From Hanstruepera flava (GTDB lineage Bacteria > Bacteroidota > Bacteroidia > Flavobacteriales > Flavobacteriaceae), in contig NZ_JALJCW010000003.1 in assembly GCF_023634025.1 (NCBI RefSeq), forward strand, positions 248,001-312,000: a stretch of DNA of 64,000 bases, in the 5' to 3' direction. The translations under genes and the position numbers were made by a program. Below the pieces are notes generated by a model. It searched no databases, was not told the DNA's origin, and worked only from the letters and a program-made list of their open reading frames with translations. Below, in pieces: positions 1 to 8,491 of the stretch. Each line of letters starts with the position of its first letter. Within the stretch, counting starts at the first letter, position 1.

Positions 1-169
1 CGCCACCATTTACTTCTATGTTAGCATTTGAAACTGGTTTTTGCAATTCACTATCATAAATAAACCCTCTTACGGTAAACGCAGGATCTCCACCTAGTTT
101 CTGCCCAAGAATTATTTGGCTACTAATAACCAATATTAAAATAAATGCTCTTTGTATAAAAGTTGTCAT
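1..169 (-). CDS. Secreted protein with CarboxypepD_reg-like start (partial)
   Basis: Only the first 56 codons are inside the window; the gene runs off the left edge. The ATG is at 169. The protein opens with a signal peptide (hydrophobic residues about 9-20, likely cut after the ILGQ at 20-23). Residues from about 31 (FTVRGFIYDSE, then KPVSNANIEVNG) match the start of a carboxypeptidase-regulatory-like beta-sandwich. In Bacteroidota this module begins TonB-dependent receptors and many other surface proteins, so the full identity is open. A TAnnTTTG box ends only 3 bases before the ATG. Confidence 0.7.
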   Translation of the reverse strand, partial: MTTFIQRAFILILVISSQIILGQKLGGDPAFTVRGFIYDSELQKPVSNANIEVNGG

Positions 170-172
170 CAG

Positions 173-180
173 CAAATTTA
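173..180 (-). promoter_or_regulatory. -7 box (TAAATTTG) of the partial gene at 169
   Basis: The minus strand reads TAAATTTG, a full match to the Bacteroidota -7 consensus TAnnTTTG, and ends 3 bases before the ATG. No clear -33 TTTG is seen at the usual distance. If used, the mRNA would have almost no leader. Confidence 0.4.
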
Positions 181-287
181 TAATTGTATAAACATACACA
201 CTTTAGACCTTATAATAAAATGCCTTATATAGATTTTCAACCTAAAACCGTTTAAAATTAATGCGTTTACACAATCAAAAATCCGGT

Positions 288-317
288 TTACTCATTCAAA
301 CCATTCACTTACTCATT
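288..317 (+). repeat. 9-bp direct repeat, possible operator
   Basis: TTACTCATT occurs at 288-296 and again at 309-317, 21 bases apart start to start, which is two helical turns. It lies in the 229-base gap between the partial minus-strand gene and the VWA gene at 399. The geometry is like that of LytTR-type operators, but the bases do not clearly fit the published LytTR consensus. I see no good TAnnTTTG for the VWA gene in this gap. Confidence 0.4.
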
Positions 318-398
318 GTTGATTTTTTAATAGGAAAGTTGTTCGTTTTTTTACAGCATACTATTCCAACCCTTATTCATTAATCTAAATTATTATTT

Positions 399-1553
399 AT
401 GAAAACTATTTTAAAAGTGCTTATTATTTGTGCATGTATGGTTGGAATACTGACTAGTAAAGCAAACCCAAACGTTAAGACTGAAAAACTTAAAAGTTTA
501 AAGTCAATTACTAAAACTAAAAAGCAAACCATTAAAGTGGCTTTACTTTTAGACACCAGTAATAGTATGGATGGTTTGATTGATCAAGCTAAAGCACAAC
601 TCTGGGAAATTGTTAATGAGTTATCCTATGCTAAATGCGAAGAAGTTAGACCTAATTTACAAATTGCTCTATATGAATATGGCAATGACAATTTAAACAG
701 CCTAGAAGGTTATATTAGACAAATTATTCCATTTACTTCAGATTTAGATGAGATTTCCAAAGCCTTATTTTCTCTGACTACTAATGGCGGTAATGAGTTT
801 TGTGGTCATGTAATAGACACCTCTATAAAGCAATTAAATTGGGGAACAAACCAAAATGATTTAAAACTAATTTTTATTGCTGGAAACGAACCTTTCACGC
901 AAGGTCCAGTAAGCTATAAAGATGCCATTACCAATGCTTTGGAAAAAGATGTTAGTGTCAACACTATTTTCTGTGGCGATTATAACCAAGGTATATCCAG
1001 TTATTGGAAAGAGGGCGCCGATTTGGCTAAAGGAAATTATATGGCCATAAATCATAATCAAGCTACTGTGCATATTGCATCACCTTATGACGATAAAATA
1101 TTAAACCTCAACAAGCAATTAAACCAAACCTATATTGCTTATGGAAAATCTGGAAGACAAAAAATGGCTTTACAGGTAGAACAAGACAGCAATGCCAGAG
1201 GTTATAGCGAAGCAAATGCGGTTAGTAGAACAGTAAGTAAAAGCTCACATTTATACAATAATGCTACATGGGATTTAGTAGATGCCGAAAAAGAAGGTGT
1301 TTTTAATTATGACACATTCAAACAAACCGATTTGCCAATCGAGCTTCAAGGAAAATCAAAAAAAGAAATTAAAGCATATTTAGCTGAAAAACGCCAAGAA
1401 CGTGAAACCATACAAAATGAGATTCAAGAGCTTAACCTAAAGCGTAAAATGTTTATAGCTGAACAATCTCGTGACAAAGAAAACCTATTAGAGAATGCTA
1501 TGATTGAAGCTGTAAAAAAACAAGCTTCACTGAAAAATTATCAATGGGAATAA
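399..1553 (+). CDS. Secreted VWA-domain protein
   Basis: A 384-residue protein with an N-terminal signal sequence (about residues 1-22). It is followed by a von Willebrand factor A domain: strand KVALLLDTSNS carries the metal-binding DxSxS motif at 52-56, the MIDAS threonine is likely at 127-128 (LTTNGG), and the next beta strand ends LIFIAGNEPF near 157-166. The C-terminal 60 residues (about 320-380) are charged and predicted coiled coil. Such proteins bind divalent metal and ligands in the periplasm or at the surface. No neighbour gives a pathway. A strong bidirectional hairpin follows the stop codon. The precise role is unknown. Confidence 0.8.
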   Translation: MKTILKVLIICACMVGILTSKANPNVKTEKLKSLKSITKTKKQTIKVALLLDTSNSMDGLIDQAKAQLWEIVNELSYAKCEEVRPNLQIALYEYGNDNLNSLEGYIRQIIPFTSDLDEISKALFSLTTNGGNEFCGHVIDTSIKQLNWGTNQNDLKLIFIAGNEPFTQGPVSYKDAITNALEKDVSVNTIFCGDYNQGISSYWKEGADLAKGNYMAINHNQATVHIASPYDDKILNLNKQLNQTYIAYGKSGRQKMALQVEQDSNARGYSEANAVSRTVSKSSHLYNNATWDLVDAEKEGVFNYDTFKQTDLPIELQGKSKKEIKAYLAEKRQERETIQNEIQELNLKRKMFIAEQSRDKENLLENAMIEAVKKQASLKNYQWE

Positions 1554-1565
1554 TTGCTGAAAAAG

Positions 1566-1597
1566 AAACAAGCGCCTTAATTATAAGGCGCTTGTTT
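1566..1597. terminator. Bidirectional intrinsic terminator
   Basis: A 14-base-pair stem (1566-1579 with 1584-1597, core AAGCGCCTTA) and ATTA loop, with A and T runs on the flanks. It lies between the convergent VWA gene (ends 1553) and the PorP/SprF gene (ends 1618), so it can serve both. Confidence 0.85.
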
Positions 1598-1617
1598 TAT
1601 ATGAAATATGCTCTTGA

Positions 1618-2619
1618 TTAATTAACCGCAGGGCAGTTACAGTGGTAACGTTCCTTTCTACAGCTAAAGTTATAACCTAATGTAATTTGATGAAAACCAC
1701 CATTTGTAAATGTTACAGAATTAGCTTGGTAGGCATACGTATATGCAAACATAAAATTGTTAAAGTTAACACCTACTAAAGGAGATACATATTGTAATTT
1801 TTGTGTGGTTACACTTCCTCCATCTACATATTCAGCACCATCTAAACTTCTTCGGTAAGATAATCCAGCCCAAAGTTTTCCAAAATCCATTTCTTTGTAA
1901 ACTTTGGCATTAACATCAAAAAATGATTCTTGAGTCCCATCTCTATATTGAAACATGACCGATGGCTCATAACTCCATTCACTACCTTGCTTACCAAAAA
2001 CAATACCTGTTAAAAATAAAAAGCGTCTTAAATTACTTGTAATTTCAATATCATTATTAATTCCATCATTCTTTAATAAATTCTTTACGGCAGCATGTGC
2101 ATAGAAATTATATAAGAAATAAGAAAAGCCAAAATCCATATTAAAATTTGTAGAACTTTGCTCAATACCAGCAATAATTCTATCTGGTAATTCATTTAAA
2201 AATGCTGTTTCATCCAATTTATATTGAATGGCTCCTACACTCAATCCAAACGATAACATATTTAAATCGGTCTCACTACGTGAAAACATTAAATGATGCG
2301 CATAGGTAACGTAAGCACCGTTTTGAGAGTGATACCCATTTTTGTCGGCATAAAAAATGGCCCCAATTCCAGAATTAGATTCTCCAATTCGGCCATTGCC
2401 ACTAATTGTTAATAATTTTGGGGCATCCTCATCACCAAACCATTGTTGTCTACCTGTCATTCTAATCTTAGCACAATTTGCAGCACCAGCCATTGATGGA
2501 AATAACAAGTAATAATTATCAGTCAGATAATCTGTGTAGATAGGAAGTCCTTCCTGTGAATTTGCTTGTTGAAAAAACAAGGCAACTAAAGCTATTAAAA
2601 AAAACCTTTTTATTCTCAT
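1618..2619 (-). CDS. PorP/SprF-family type IX secretion membrane protein
   Basis: 333 residues from the ATG at 2619, chosen over an upstream ATG at 2646 because it places the signal peptide (MRIKRFFLIALVALFFQQANSQ) at the N-terminus. The mature part has the family's opening (PIYTDYLTDNYYLLFPSMAG), a conserved RxQWFG-like segment, then alternating strands of an outer-membrane beta barrel. PorP/SprF paralogs of about 300-340 residues work with the type IX secretion system, often attaching a partner adhesin. No adhesin gene lies beside it here, so its partner is unknown. It is a single gene with its own promoter. Confidence 0.85.
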   Translation of the reverse strand: MRIKRFFLIALVALFFQQANSQEGLPIYTDYLTDNYYLLFPSMAGAANCAKIRMTGRQQWFGDEDAPKLLTISGNGRIGESNSGIGAIFYADKNGYHSQNGAYVTYAHHLMFSRSETDLNMLSFGLSVGAIQYKLDETAFLNELPDRIIAGIEQSSTNFNMDFGFSYFLYNFYAHAAVKNLLKNDGINNDIEITSNLRRFLFLTGIVFGKQGSEWSYEPSVMFQYRDGTQESFFDVNAKVYKEMDFGKLWAGLSYRRSLDGAEYVDGGSVTTQKLQYVSPLVGVNFNNFMFAYTYAYQANSVTFTNGGFHQITLGYNFSCRKERYHCNCPAVN

Positions 2620-2711
2620 AGTATGTATTTCAAGGTAGATAGGCACGCTAAAAATCTTATTCCTTACCCTATATAAACTCTGATTTTATAATAAAATTAT
2701 AAATCTGCGAC

Positions 2712-2743
2712 CAAATATATAAAATTTACTTTTTATCACTCAA
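2712..2743 (-). promoter_or_regulatory. Promoter of the PorP/SprF gene
   Basis: On the minus strand TTG (2743-2741) is followed after 21 bases by TATATTTG (2719-2712). The predicted transcript start is about 2706, giving a leader of nearly 90 bases. The divergent promoter at 2831-2862 has the same 21-base spacing. Confidence 0.6.
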
Positions 2744-2830
2744 TTTATATAGTTAAAGCTTGCAAAATATCAAATTAAAAAGGATTAAAAAAATCCTTTT
2801 TAAAATAGTTTAAATAGATTGTGTAAATAG

Positions 2831-2862
2831 TTGAACTCTCTAGTAATCTTTTAGTATTTTTG
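2831..2862 (+). promoter_or_regulatory. Promoter of the NifU-family gene
   Basis: TTG at 2831-2833, 21 bases, then TATTTTTG at 2855-2862, a full match to TAnnTTTG. The ATG follows at 2879, so the leader is about 10 bases. Confidence 0.6.
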
Positions 2863-2878
2863 CACAAAGTATTTAGCT

Positions 2879-3781
2879 ATGAAAACCTATACTGTTTCTA
2901 TTCAAGAAACCTCAAATAATACCATAATTAAATTTGAGCTCAATGCGTTTATTACCAACCACCAAAGCTTTGAATTTAATAATATAGACGAAGCAAAAAA
3001 CTCGCCTTTAGCACAACAATTATTCTATTTACCTTTTGTAAAAAAAGTATATATCTCCAGTAATTTTGTTGCAATTGAACGCTATAACATTGTAGAATGG
3101 AAAGATGTTCAGGAAGAAGTGGCACAACAAATTGAAGACTACCTAAATAATAATGGCATTGTTATAACCGAAGCGGAATCCGTTAAAAAAGTACCTGTAA
3201 CGTTATATGCCGAAAGCACTCCAAACCCATCGGTTTTAAAGTTTGTAGCTAATAAAAAACTAGTAACGGCGACATACGAATTTAATTCTATTGAAGAGGC
3301 TAAACTTTCGCCACTTGCAACAGAATTGTTTCATTTCCCGTTTGTTAAAAGTGTTTTTATTGAAGACAATTATTTATCTGTCAGCAAATATGATATTGCT
3401 GAATGGGATACCGTAACCATGGAAGTTCGCGAACATATTAGAAACTTTATTGCACAAGGAAAAGACATCGTTGACCCTCAAGCTCAACAAATCTTAAAAA
3501 AAACATCCGAAGAACTCGACAAAACTTTTGAAGCGTACGACGATATATCAAAAGAAATCATAAACATTTTAGAAGAATACGTAAAACCTGCTGTAGCAAG
3601 TGATGGTGGAAATATTATGTTTCAATCTTACGACCCCAACGACAAATCTGTAAAAGTTGTGCTTCAAGGTGCCTGTAGCGGTTGTCCTTCATCAACATTT
3701 ACATTAAAGAATGGTATTGAAAACATGTTAAAGGAAATGCTAAAAGGTAAAGTTGAAACTGTTGAAGCCATAAACGGTTAA
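2879..3781 (+). CDS. NifU-family Fe-S scaffold/carrier with tandem Nfu N-domains
   Basis: 300 residues. Two copies of the Nfu N-terminal domain lie in tandem (about 1-95 and 106-200); both carry the pattern F-N-x-I-(D/E)-E-A-(K)-x-SPLA, then LPFVKKVYI or FPFVKSVFI, then W-x-x-V. The NifU C-terminal domain (about 222-298) has the cluster-binding CSGC (C266, C269). The protein assembles or delivers [4Fe-4S] clusters in the cytoplasm. Most Nfu proteins have one N-domain; the second is an extra copy. Dodecin follows 64 bases after the stop and could share the transcript. Confidence 0.9.
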   Translation: MKTYTVSIQETSNNTIIKFELNAFITNHQSFEFNNIDEAKNSPLAQQLFYLPFVKKVYISSNFVAIERYNIVEWKDVQEEVAQQIEDYLNNNGIVITEAESVKKVPVTLYAESTPNPSVLKFVANKKLVTATYEFNSIEEAKLSPLATELFHFPFVKSVFIEDNYLSVSKYDIAEWDTVTMEVREHIRNFIAQGKDIVDPQAQQILKKTSEELDKTFEAYDDISKEIINILEEYVKPAVASDGGNIMFQSYDPNDKSVKVVLQGACSGCPSSTFTLKNGIENMLKEMLKGKVETVEAING

Positions 3782-3845
3782 CTCGCTTTTCTTTATTATT
3801 TTTCATATCTTATTGCTATTATTTAATCTTAAAAAAATTAAAACT

Positions 3846-4046
3846 ATGGCAGTATTAAAAGTTATTGAAATTTTATCTAATTCTGATAAAAGCTGGGAGG
3901 ATGCCACCAGAAAAGCAGTGAAAGAAGCATCAAAAACCATAAATAATATTAAATCGGTTTACGTAAAAGAACAAAGCGCTATTGTCAATGGTGATGATGT
4001 AACCGAATTTAGAGTTAATCTTAAAATTACATTCGAAGTCAAATAA
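3846..4046 (+). CDS. Dodecin (flavin-binding protein)
   Basis: 66 residues from the ATG at 3846 (MAVLKVIEIL). This start gives the normal dodecin length; an in-frame extension upstream has no family support. Conserved parts include SWEDA near 15-19, the amphipathic helix KAVKEASKTINNIKS, and the C-terminal strands FRVNLKITFEVK. Dodecins form hollow 12-mers that store and buffer flavins. A terminator follows directly. Confidence 0.88.
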   Translation: MAVLKVIEILSNSDKSWEDATRKAVKEASKTINNIKSVYVKEQSAIVNGDDVTEFRVNLKITFEVK

Positions 4047-4054
4047 TTAATTCC

Positions 4055-4080
4055 AAACGCTCTTGAATGAGCGTTTTTTA
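4055..4080 (+). terminator. Intrinsic terminator after dodecin
   Basis: Stem AAACGCTC (4055-4062) and GAGCGTTT (4069-4076) with loop TTGAAT, then a T run to 4079. It ends 3 bases before the next ATG at 4083. Confidence 0.8.
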
Positions 4081-4082
4081 TT

Positions 4083-4451
4083 ATGAAATATCTTGTAATC
4101 ATACTAATAATACTAGTAGCAATTGAACATTTTTATTTTATGTATTTAGAAATGTTTTTATGGACAAAACCTAAAGGTATTAAGGCTTTTGGATTGAAAT
4201 CTAAAGATTTTGCTGAAGAAACTAAAGTGCTGGCTGCCAATCAAGGATTATATAATGGCTTCTTGGCCGTTGGTTTAATATTTTCTATTCTTATTAAAAG
4301 TAAAATCGTTTGTATATTTTTTTTGAGCTGCATTGTTATTGCAGGCATCTATGGTGCTTTTTCAACACAAAAAATTAAACTTTTTTATATTCAATCTGTA
4401 CCTGCAATAATTACATTACTCTCCATAATATTTTACAATTTTATTTTTTAA
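4083..4451 (+). CDS. DUF1304 family membrane protein
   Basis: 122 residues with about four membrane segments (near 2-24, 58-72, 76-92 and 103-121). Family hallmarks are visible: the E-x-x-L(W) pattern after helix one (YLEMFLWTKPKGIKAFGL), LAANQGLYNGFLAVGL before helix two, IYGAFSTQK, and a Q-x-x-PA motif before the last helix. The function of this family is unknown. The gene begins right behind the dodecin terminator and no promoter is evident, so it may depend on read-through. Confidence 0.75.
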   Translation: MKYLVIILIILVAIEHFYFMYLEMFLWTKPKGIKAFGLKSKDFAEETKVLAANQGLYNGFLAVGLIFSILIKSKIVCIFFLSCIVIAGIYGAFSTQKIKLFYIQSVPAIITLLSIIFYNFIF

Positions 4452-4484
4452 AATAGAAATCAATTTAGTTTCTATTCTCTTTAT

Positions 4485-4492
4485 TACCTTTG
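4485..4492 (+). promoter_or_regulatory. -7 box (TACCTTTG) of the MscS-like gene
   Basis: A full TAnnTTTG match 30 bases before the ATG at 4523. No exact -33 TTTG is seen; a TTTAG lies at 4464-4468. Confidence 0.5.
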
Positions 4493-4522
4493 TTAATCAA
4501 TTAATTAACCAAAAATATAAAT

Positions 4523-5341
4523 ATGGAAAATCTTGATTTAGAAAAATGGACTGAAGTAGCCATGGATTTCATTACTACATACGGCTTAAAAGTTATTGGC
4601 GCAATAGTTATTTGGATTATTGGTTCTTGGCTTATAAAAAAGATCATTGGAGCTACTAGAAAAATAATGGCCAAAGCCAATTATGATGAAAGTCTTCAAA
4701 AATTCTTACTAAACTTATGCACTTGGGCCCTAAAAATTTTATTAATAATAACCCTTCTTGGAACTCTAGGTGTTCCTACTACTTCATTTGCCGCTGTAAT
4801 TGCTGCAGCTGGCTTAGCTGTTGGTTTAGCTCTGCAAGGCTCTTTAGGTAATTTTGCGGGTGGTGTTTTATTAATGATTTTCAAGCCTATTAAAATTGGT
4901 GATTTAATTGAGGCTCAAGGCGAAATAGGTGTTGTAAAAGAAATTGAAATTTTTACAACTAAACTTACTGGTTTATCTAATAAAGAAATTATTATTCCAA
5001 ATGGTGCTTTATCTAATGGTAACATTGTAAATTATACTACAGAAGGTACAAGACGTGTAGATTTGGTATTTGGTGTGGGTTATGATTCTGATATTAAGAA
5101 AACAAAAGAAGTACTTATGAATGTCTTAACATCACATCCTAAAGTACTAAAAGAGCCTACTCCTGCTGTAACGGTAATGGAATTAGCAGATAGCTCAATT
5201 AATTTTGCAACAAGACCTTGGTGTAAAACCGAAGACTATTGGGATGTTTACTTTGATGTTACAGAACAAACAAAAGAAGCGCTTGATGCTGCTGGTATAG
5301 AAATACCTTATCCACATCAAGTAGAAATTCACAAAGAATAA
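4523..5341 (+). CDS. Small-conductance mechanosensitive channel (MscS family)
   Basis: 272 residues, close to the size of E. coli MscS. There are three membrane segments (about 20-40, 65-85 and 88-118). The third is the Gly/Ala-rich pore helix (AAVIAAAGLAVGLALQGSL) followed by LGNFAGGVLLMIFKPIKIGD, and then the soluble beta domain with the conserved IIIPNG. It opens under membrane tension to release solutes at hypo-osmotic shock. The gene is single and converges on tsaB with a 9-base gap. Confidence 0.92.
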   Translation: MENLDLEKWTEVAMDFITTYGLKVIGAIVIWIIGSWLIKKIIGATRKIMAKANYDESLQKFLLNLCTWALKILLIITLLGTLGVPTTSFAAVIAAAGLAVGLALQGSLGNFAGGVLLMIFKPIKIGDLIEAQGEIGVVKEIEIFTTKLTGLSNKEIIIPNGALSNGNIVNYTTEGTRRVDLVFGVGYDSDIKKTKEVLMNVLTSHPKVLKEPTPAVTVMELADSSINFATRPWCKTEDYWDVYFDVTEQTKEALDAAGIEIPYPHQVEIHKE

Positions 5342-5350
5342 TTGTTATTA

Positions 5351-6028
5351 TCACGATTTAGGCTTTGGCTTTAAAGCCACAAAATCTTTTAAATAATACG
5401 GTTCAAAATAAGCGACATCTTCGATGTCGTTTTTTTTGTATTTATTATAAGCTATTGCACTTATTTCGTTTGCGGATGGCAGTTTCCCCTCTACAAAAAA
5501 GGCATTGTCGTGTTTGATAATCTCTTTGGCTTTTTCTACACCGTTTCCAATAAAGTACACATGAGATTCCTTTAAATAATTTAGATAAATTTCTTCAGTT
5601 AAAACTTCGGCTCTTGTATTACGAATGGTATTGTAATCTGCTTGATAAACTGCCGAATACACTTCCATGCGTCTAGCATCCAATAACGGAATAATAATGC
5701 CTTCTTTAATAACTACCTGATGAGCTAAAGATTCTAAAGTAGGAACTGCTATTAAAGGTATTCCTAAAGCAAAACACAAGCCTTTAGCCGCAGAAACTCC
5801 TATGCGCAATCCAGTGTATGAACCTGGGCCTTTACTAACAGCTATGGCTGCTAAATCAGATTTTAGAATATTATTTTCTTGAAGAATTTGTTCAATAAAC
5901 ACATGTAATCTTTCGGCGTGAGAGTAATTGTTATTATAATCTTCTAGTAATGCAAAAGTCTCTCCTTCTTTTGAAAGAGAGACTGAACAATTTGTTGTTG
6001 CTGTTTCTATACTTAATAGTATTGACAC
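5351..6028 (-). CDS. tsaB: tRNA threonylcarbamoyladenosine protein TsaB
   Basis: 225 residues starting at a GTG (6028). The N-terminus (ILLSIETATTNCSVSL) and the SKGPGSYTGLRIG motif (65-77) are diagnostic of the ASKHA-fold TsaB. It partners TsaD and TsaE to form the t6A37 modification on ANN-decoding tRNAs. Only 4 bases separate it from the TolC gene upstream, so it is the last gene of the efflux operon, an unrelated function carried on the same message. A second start or promoter inside the TolC gene is possible but not visible. Confidence 0.92.
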   Translation of the reverse strand: MSILLSIETATTNCSVSLSKEGETFALLEDYNNNYSHAERLHVFIEQILQENNILKSDLAAIAVSKGPGSYTGLRIGVSAAKGLCFALGIPLIAVPTLESLAHQVVIKEGIIIPLLDARRMEVYSAVYQADYNTIRNTRAEVLTEEIYLNYLKESHVYFIGNGVEKAKEIIKHDNAFFVEGKLPSANEISAIAYNKYKKNDIEDVAYFEPYYLKDFVALKPKPKS

Positions 6029-6032
6029 GTAC

Positions 6033-7373
6033 TTATTGGGTTATAGGTTTTCCTAAATAGAAATCTAACACTTTTGTTTTAAACACAAAATCATATTTCG
6101 CATTTATTAAACGTGATTGAGCATTTATGAGCTGAATTCTAGATTGTTCTAAATTAAAAGAATTCATATCACCAAGTGAATAGCGCTCTTGAGAATTTTC
6201 AAAGGCCAATTTTTGAGCTGCCACTGATTTTTTAGCAGCTTCGTAGGCCTTTAAAGCCGCCTGTGCATCTGTAAAAGCTCTTTGTATATTACTTTCCAAA
6301 TCTAGTTTAGCTTGTTCTAAATTCAACTTAGCATTATCCTCACGAATTTGCGCTTGTGCAACAGCTGTTTTGTTTTGAAATTGAGAAAAAATTGGAACCC
6401 TTAAACTCAAACCAAAGCTTTGTGATTTATTATCGTTTAACTGATCAACAAATGATGCTTCGTCATCTCTTAAGTTGGTATAAAACACATTTGTACCAAA
6501 TCCATAATTAAATGACACAATAGGAAGGAAGCCGCTTTTTGAAATTTCAGTACTCAACTCTGCACTTTCAATGTCCTTTTCAGCCACCTTAATTTCATAA
6601 CGATTATCAAATGCATAATCTAAAATCTGATTAATGTCATTATACATTAATGCTGCAGACGGGCTATCAATCTCAATAATTTCAACTTCAAATCCTTCAT
6701 AAGGTAATTGCAATAACTGAGATAAAGATAAAATAGCCAAATTATAGTTGTTTTCAGCTACTGTTAGATTCTGCTCATCGCTACTTAAAGTAGCCTCCAC
6801 GTCATAAACATTTACTCTGGGTTGTGAGCCCGCATCCACCAACTCTTTAGTTTGCTCAAGCTGTTTTTTAGTGAATTCTAATTGAGCACGCGCAACTTCT
6901 AAATTCTCTTTATTGAACAATACGTTTAGATATGAATTTACTACGTTTAAAGAAATATTATCTCTAATTCTATTTAACTCCAATTGGTTACGCTCTAGAG
7001 TTAATTGGGATTGCTTATACAAGTTTGTTAACCTAAAACCGTTAAAAATAGTTTGATTTACATTAATCCCTAGACTGGTACTATTAGCTGTTCGATCAAC
7101 AAATTGTCCAGGAAATATTTCTTGGTTTCCTAATGTTAAACCTTGTCTTCCACTAAAATCTAATGAAGGTAATCTGCTTCCGTTTCTAGCAATTACATCT
7201 TGCTCATTAATTAACAAGGTATTCTCACCTTGTTGCACTGAAATGTTATTTTCTATAGCGTAATTCACACACTCTTCTAATGTCCATACTTTTTGTTCTT
7301 GGGCAAAAGAGTTTAGGCAGGATGATACTATAGTAACAAAAAATATTACAATTCTTATGTTATTCATCTTCAT
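6033..7373 (-). CDS. TolC family outer-membrane efflux protein
   Basis: 446 residues from the ATG at 7373; another ATG at 7367 is equally possible. Both overlap the end of the upstream fusion-protein gene by a few bases, as in translational coupling. A signal peptide ends at FAQ. Mature WTLEECVNYAIENNISVQQ is the classic start of the TolC repeat. Two long helical repeats follow, with QLNLEQ-type and LNAQ-type heptads and repeated A-x-x-x-Y patterns. It forms the outer-membrane channel for the ABC efflux pump encoded just upstream. Confidence 0.9.
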   Translation of the reverse strand: MKMNNIRIVIFFVTIVSSCLNSFAQEQKVWTLEECVNYAIENNISVQQGENTLLINEQDVIARNGSRLPSLDFSGRQGLTLGNQEIFPGQFVDRTANSTSLGINVNQTIFNGFRLTNLYKQSQLTLERNQLELNRIRDNISLNVVNSYLNVLFNKENLEVARAQLEFTKKQLEQTKELVDAGSQPRVNVYDVEATLSSDEQNLTVAENNYNLAILSLSQLLQLPYEGFEVEIIEIDSPSAALMYNDINQILDYAFDNRYEIKVAEKDIESAELSTEISKSGFLPIVSFNYGFGTNVFYTNLRDDEASFVDQLNDNKSQSFGLSLRVPIFSQFQNKTAVAQAQIREDNAKLNLEQAKLDLESNIQRAFTDAQAALKAYEAAKKSVAAQKLAFENSQERYSLGDMNSFNLEQSRIQLINAQSRLINAKYDFVFKTKVLDFYLGKPITQ

Positions 7374-8469
7374 TATCTTTTGATGCTTTATTCCACACTT
7401 TAATTTTATCGCCTTCACTTACACCTTCTTTTATTTCAATGTTTATACCATCTGAAATTCCAGTTTCAACATATTTCTCTTCGTAAGTGCCATCTTCTTT
7501 TAATATCTCTACATAAGGTTTTTCGGTGATTCTGTTAAATTGTAACAATGACTCTTTTACAACCAAAATACTGTCTTTGCTTTCTAAATCTATTTCAGCA
7601 TTTGCACTATATCCTGCTCTTATTTTAGTTGACTGTTCTACCTGAACATCAGCCTTAATGGTAAATTGCACTGCTCCATTCTCTTCAATTCCTTTTGGTG
7701 CTACAAAGGTTAATTTAGCAGGAAACTCTTGTTGGTTGATAGCGCCTAAAACCACAATAATTTCTTTCCCTTCTTCTAGCTTTCCAACTTCGGCCTCATC
7801 AACTTTTCCTTCGAAAATCATTTTACTCATATCTGCAACAGTAGCAATAGTTGTTCCTGCATTAAAGTTGTTACTTTCAATTACTTGGTCTCCTTCACGA
7901 ATTGGAATTTCTAAAACTGTTCCAGGTATTTGCGCAACGATGTTTGTATTTGCTGAACTGCCACCAGATAATGATCCTTGCTTAATTATTTGAAAGTCAT
8001 TTTGAGCTTGTCTCAAAGTTTCTTTGGCTTGATTAAACGACAGTTCACTATTTTCAAAATCTTGTTTTGAAATCACGCCTTTTTCAAATAATGCTTTATT
8101 TCTATCGTAAAGTATTTTGGCATTATCATAAGACAATTGTGCTGTGTTAATACGGCTACGAGCACTAACTAAAGTCTGCTCGTTTGGTACCACACGAATT
8201 TTTGCAATAAGATCTCCTTTCTTTACAATATCACCTTCTTCCACTAAAATTTTGTCGACTATTCCAGAAATTTGAGGCTTTAATTCAATTTCTTCTTCAG
8301 GATTTAATTTTCCTGTGGCTACCACTTTGGTATTAATAGATGTGTAAAAAGGTTCTTCTACTTTAAACTCTTCAATTTCTTTGGAATTTGAGTCTTTAAA
8401 ATATTTTATTACCCATACAAATAGCACTAAAAGTACTATACCAATGATTATTTTTACTGTTTTGTTCAT
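7360..8469 (-). CDS. Periplasmic adaptor (membrane-fusion) protein of efflux pump
   Basis: 369 residues with one N-terminal membrane anchor (about 7-23), a biotinyl-lipoyl half-motif (VVATGKLNPEEEIELKPQISG at about 50-70, with DIVKKGDLIAKI following), a helical hairpin (about 100-160), the second lipoyl half (AQIPGTVLEIPIREGDQVI), a beta-barrel domain and a membrane-proximal domain. It links the MacB-type permeases to the TolC-like channel. It lies 22 bases downstream of the second permease gene. Confidence 0.9.
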   Translation of the reverse strand: MNKTVKIIIGIVLLVLFVWVIKYFKDSNSKEIEEFKVEEPFYTSINTKVVATGKLNPEEEIELKPQISGIVDKILVEEGDIVKKGDLIAKIRVVPNEQTLVSARSRINTAQLSYDNAKILYDRNKALFEKGVISKQDFENSELSFNQAKETLRQAQNDFQIIKQGSLSGGSSANTNIVAQIPGTVLEIPIREGDQVIESNNFNAGTTIATVADMSKMIFEGKVDEAEVGKLEEGKEIIVVLGAINQQEFPAKLTFVAPKGIEENGAVQFTIKADVQVEQSTKIRAGYSANAEIDLESKDSILVVKESLLQFNRITEKPYVEILKEDGTYEEKYVETGISDGINIEIKEGVSEGDKIKVWNKASKDNEDE

Positions 8470-8491
8470 TTTAAAATTATGATTGATTATT

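Noticed and set aside
5366-5379. TGGCTTTAAAGCCA palindrome as the mscS/tsaB terminator
   Set aside because: The stem is only about five base pairs around TTAA, it lies inside tsaB coding sequence, and no proper T run follows.
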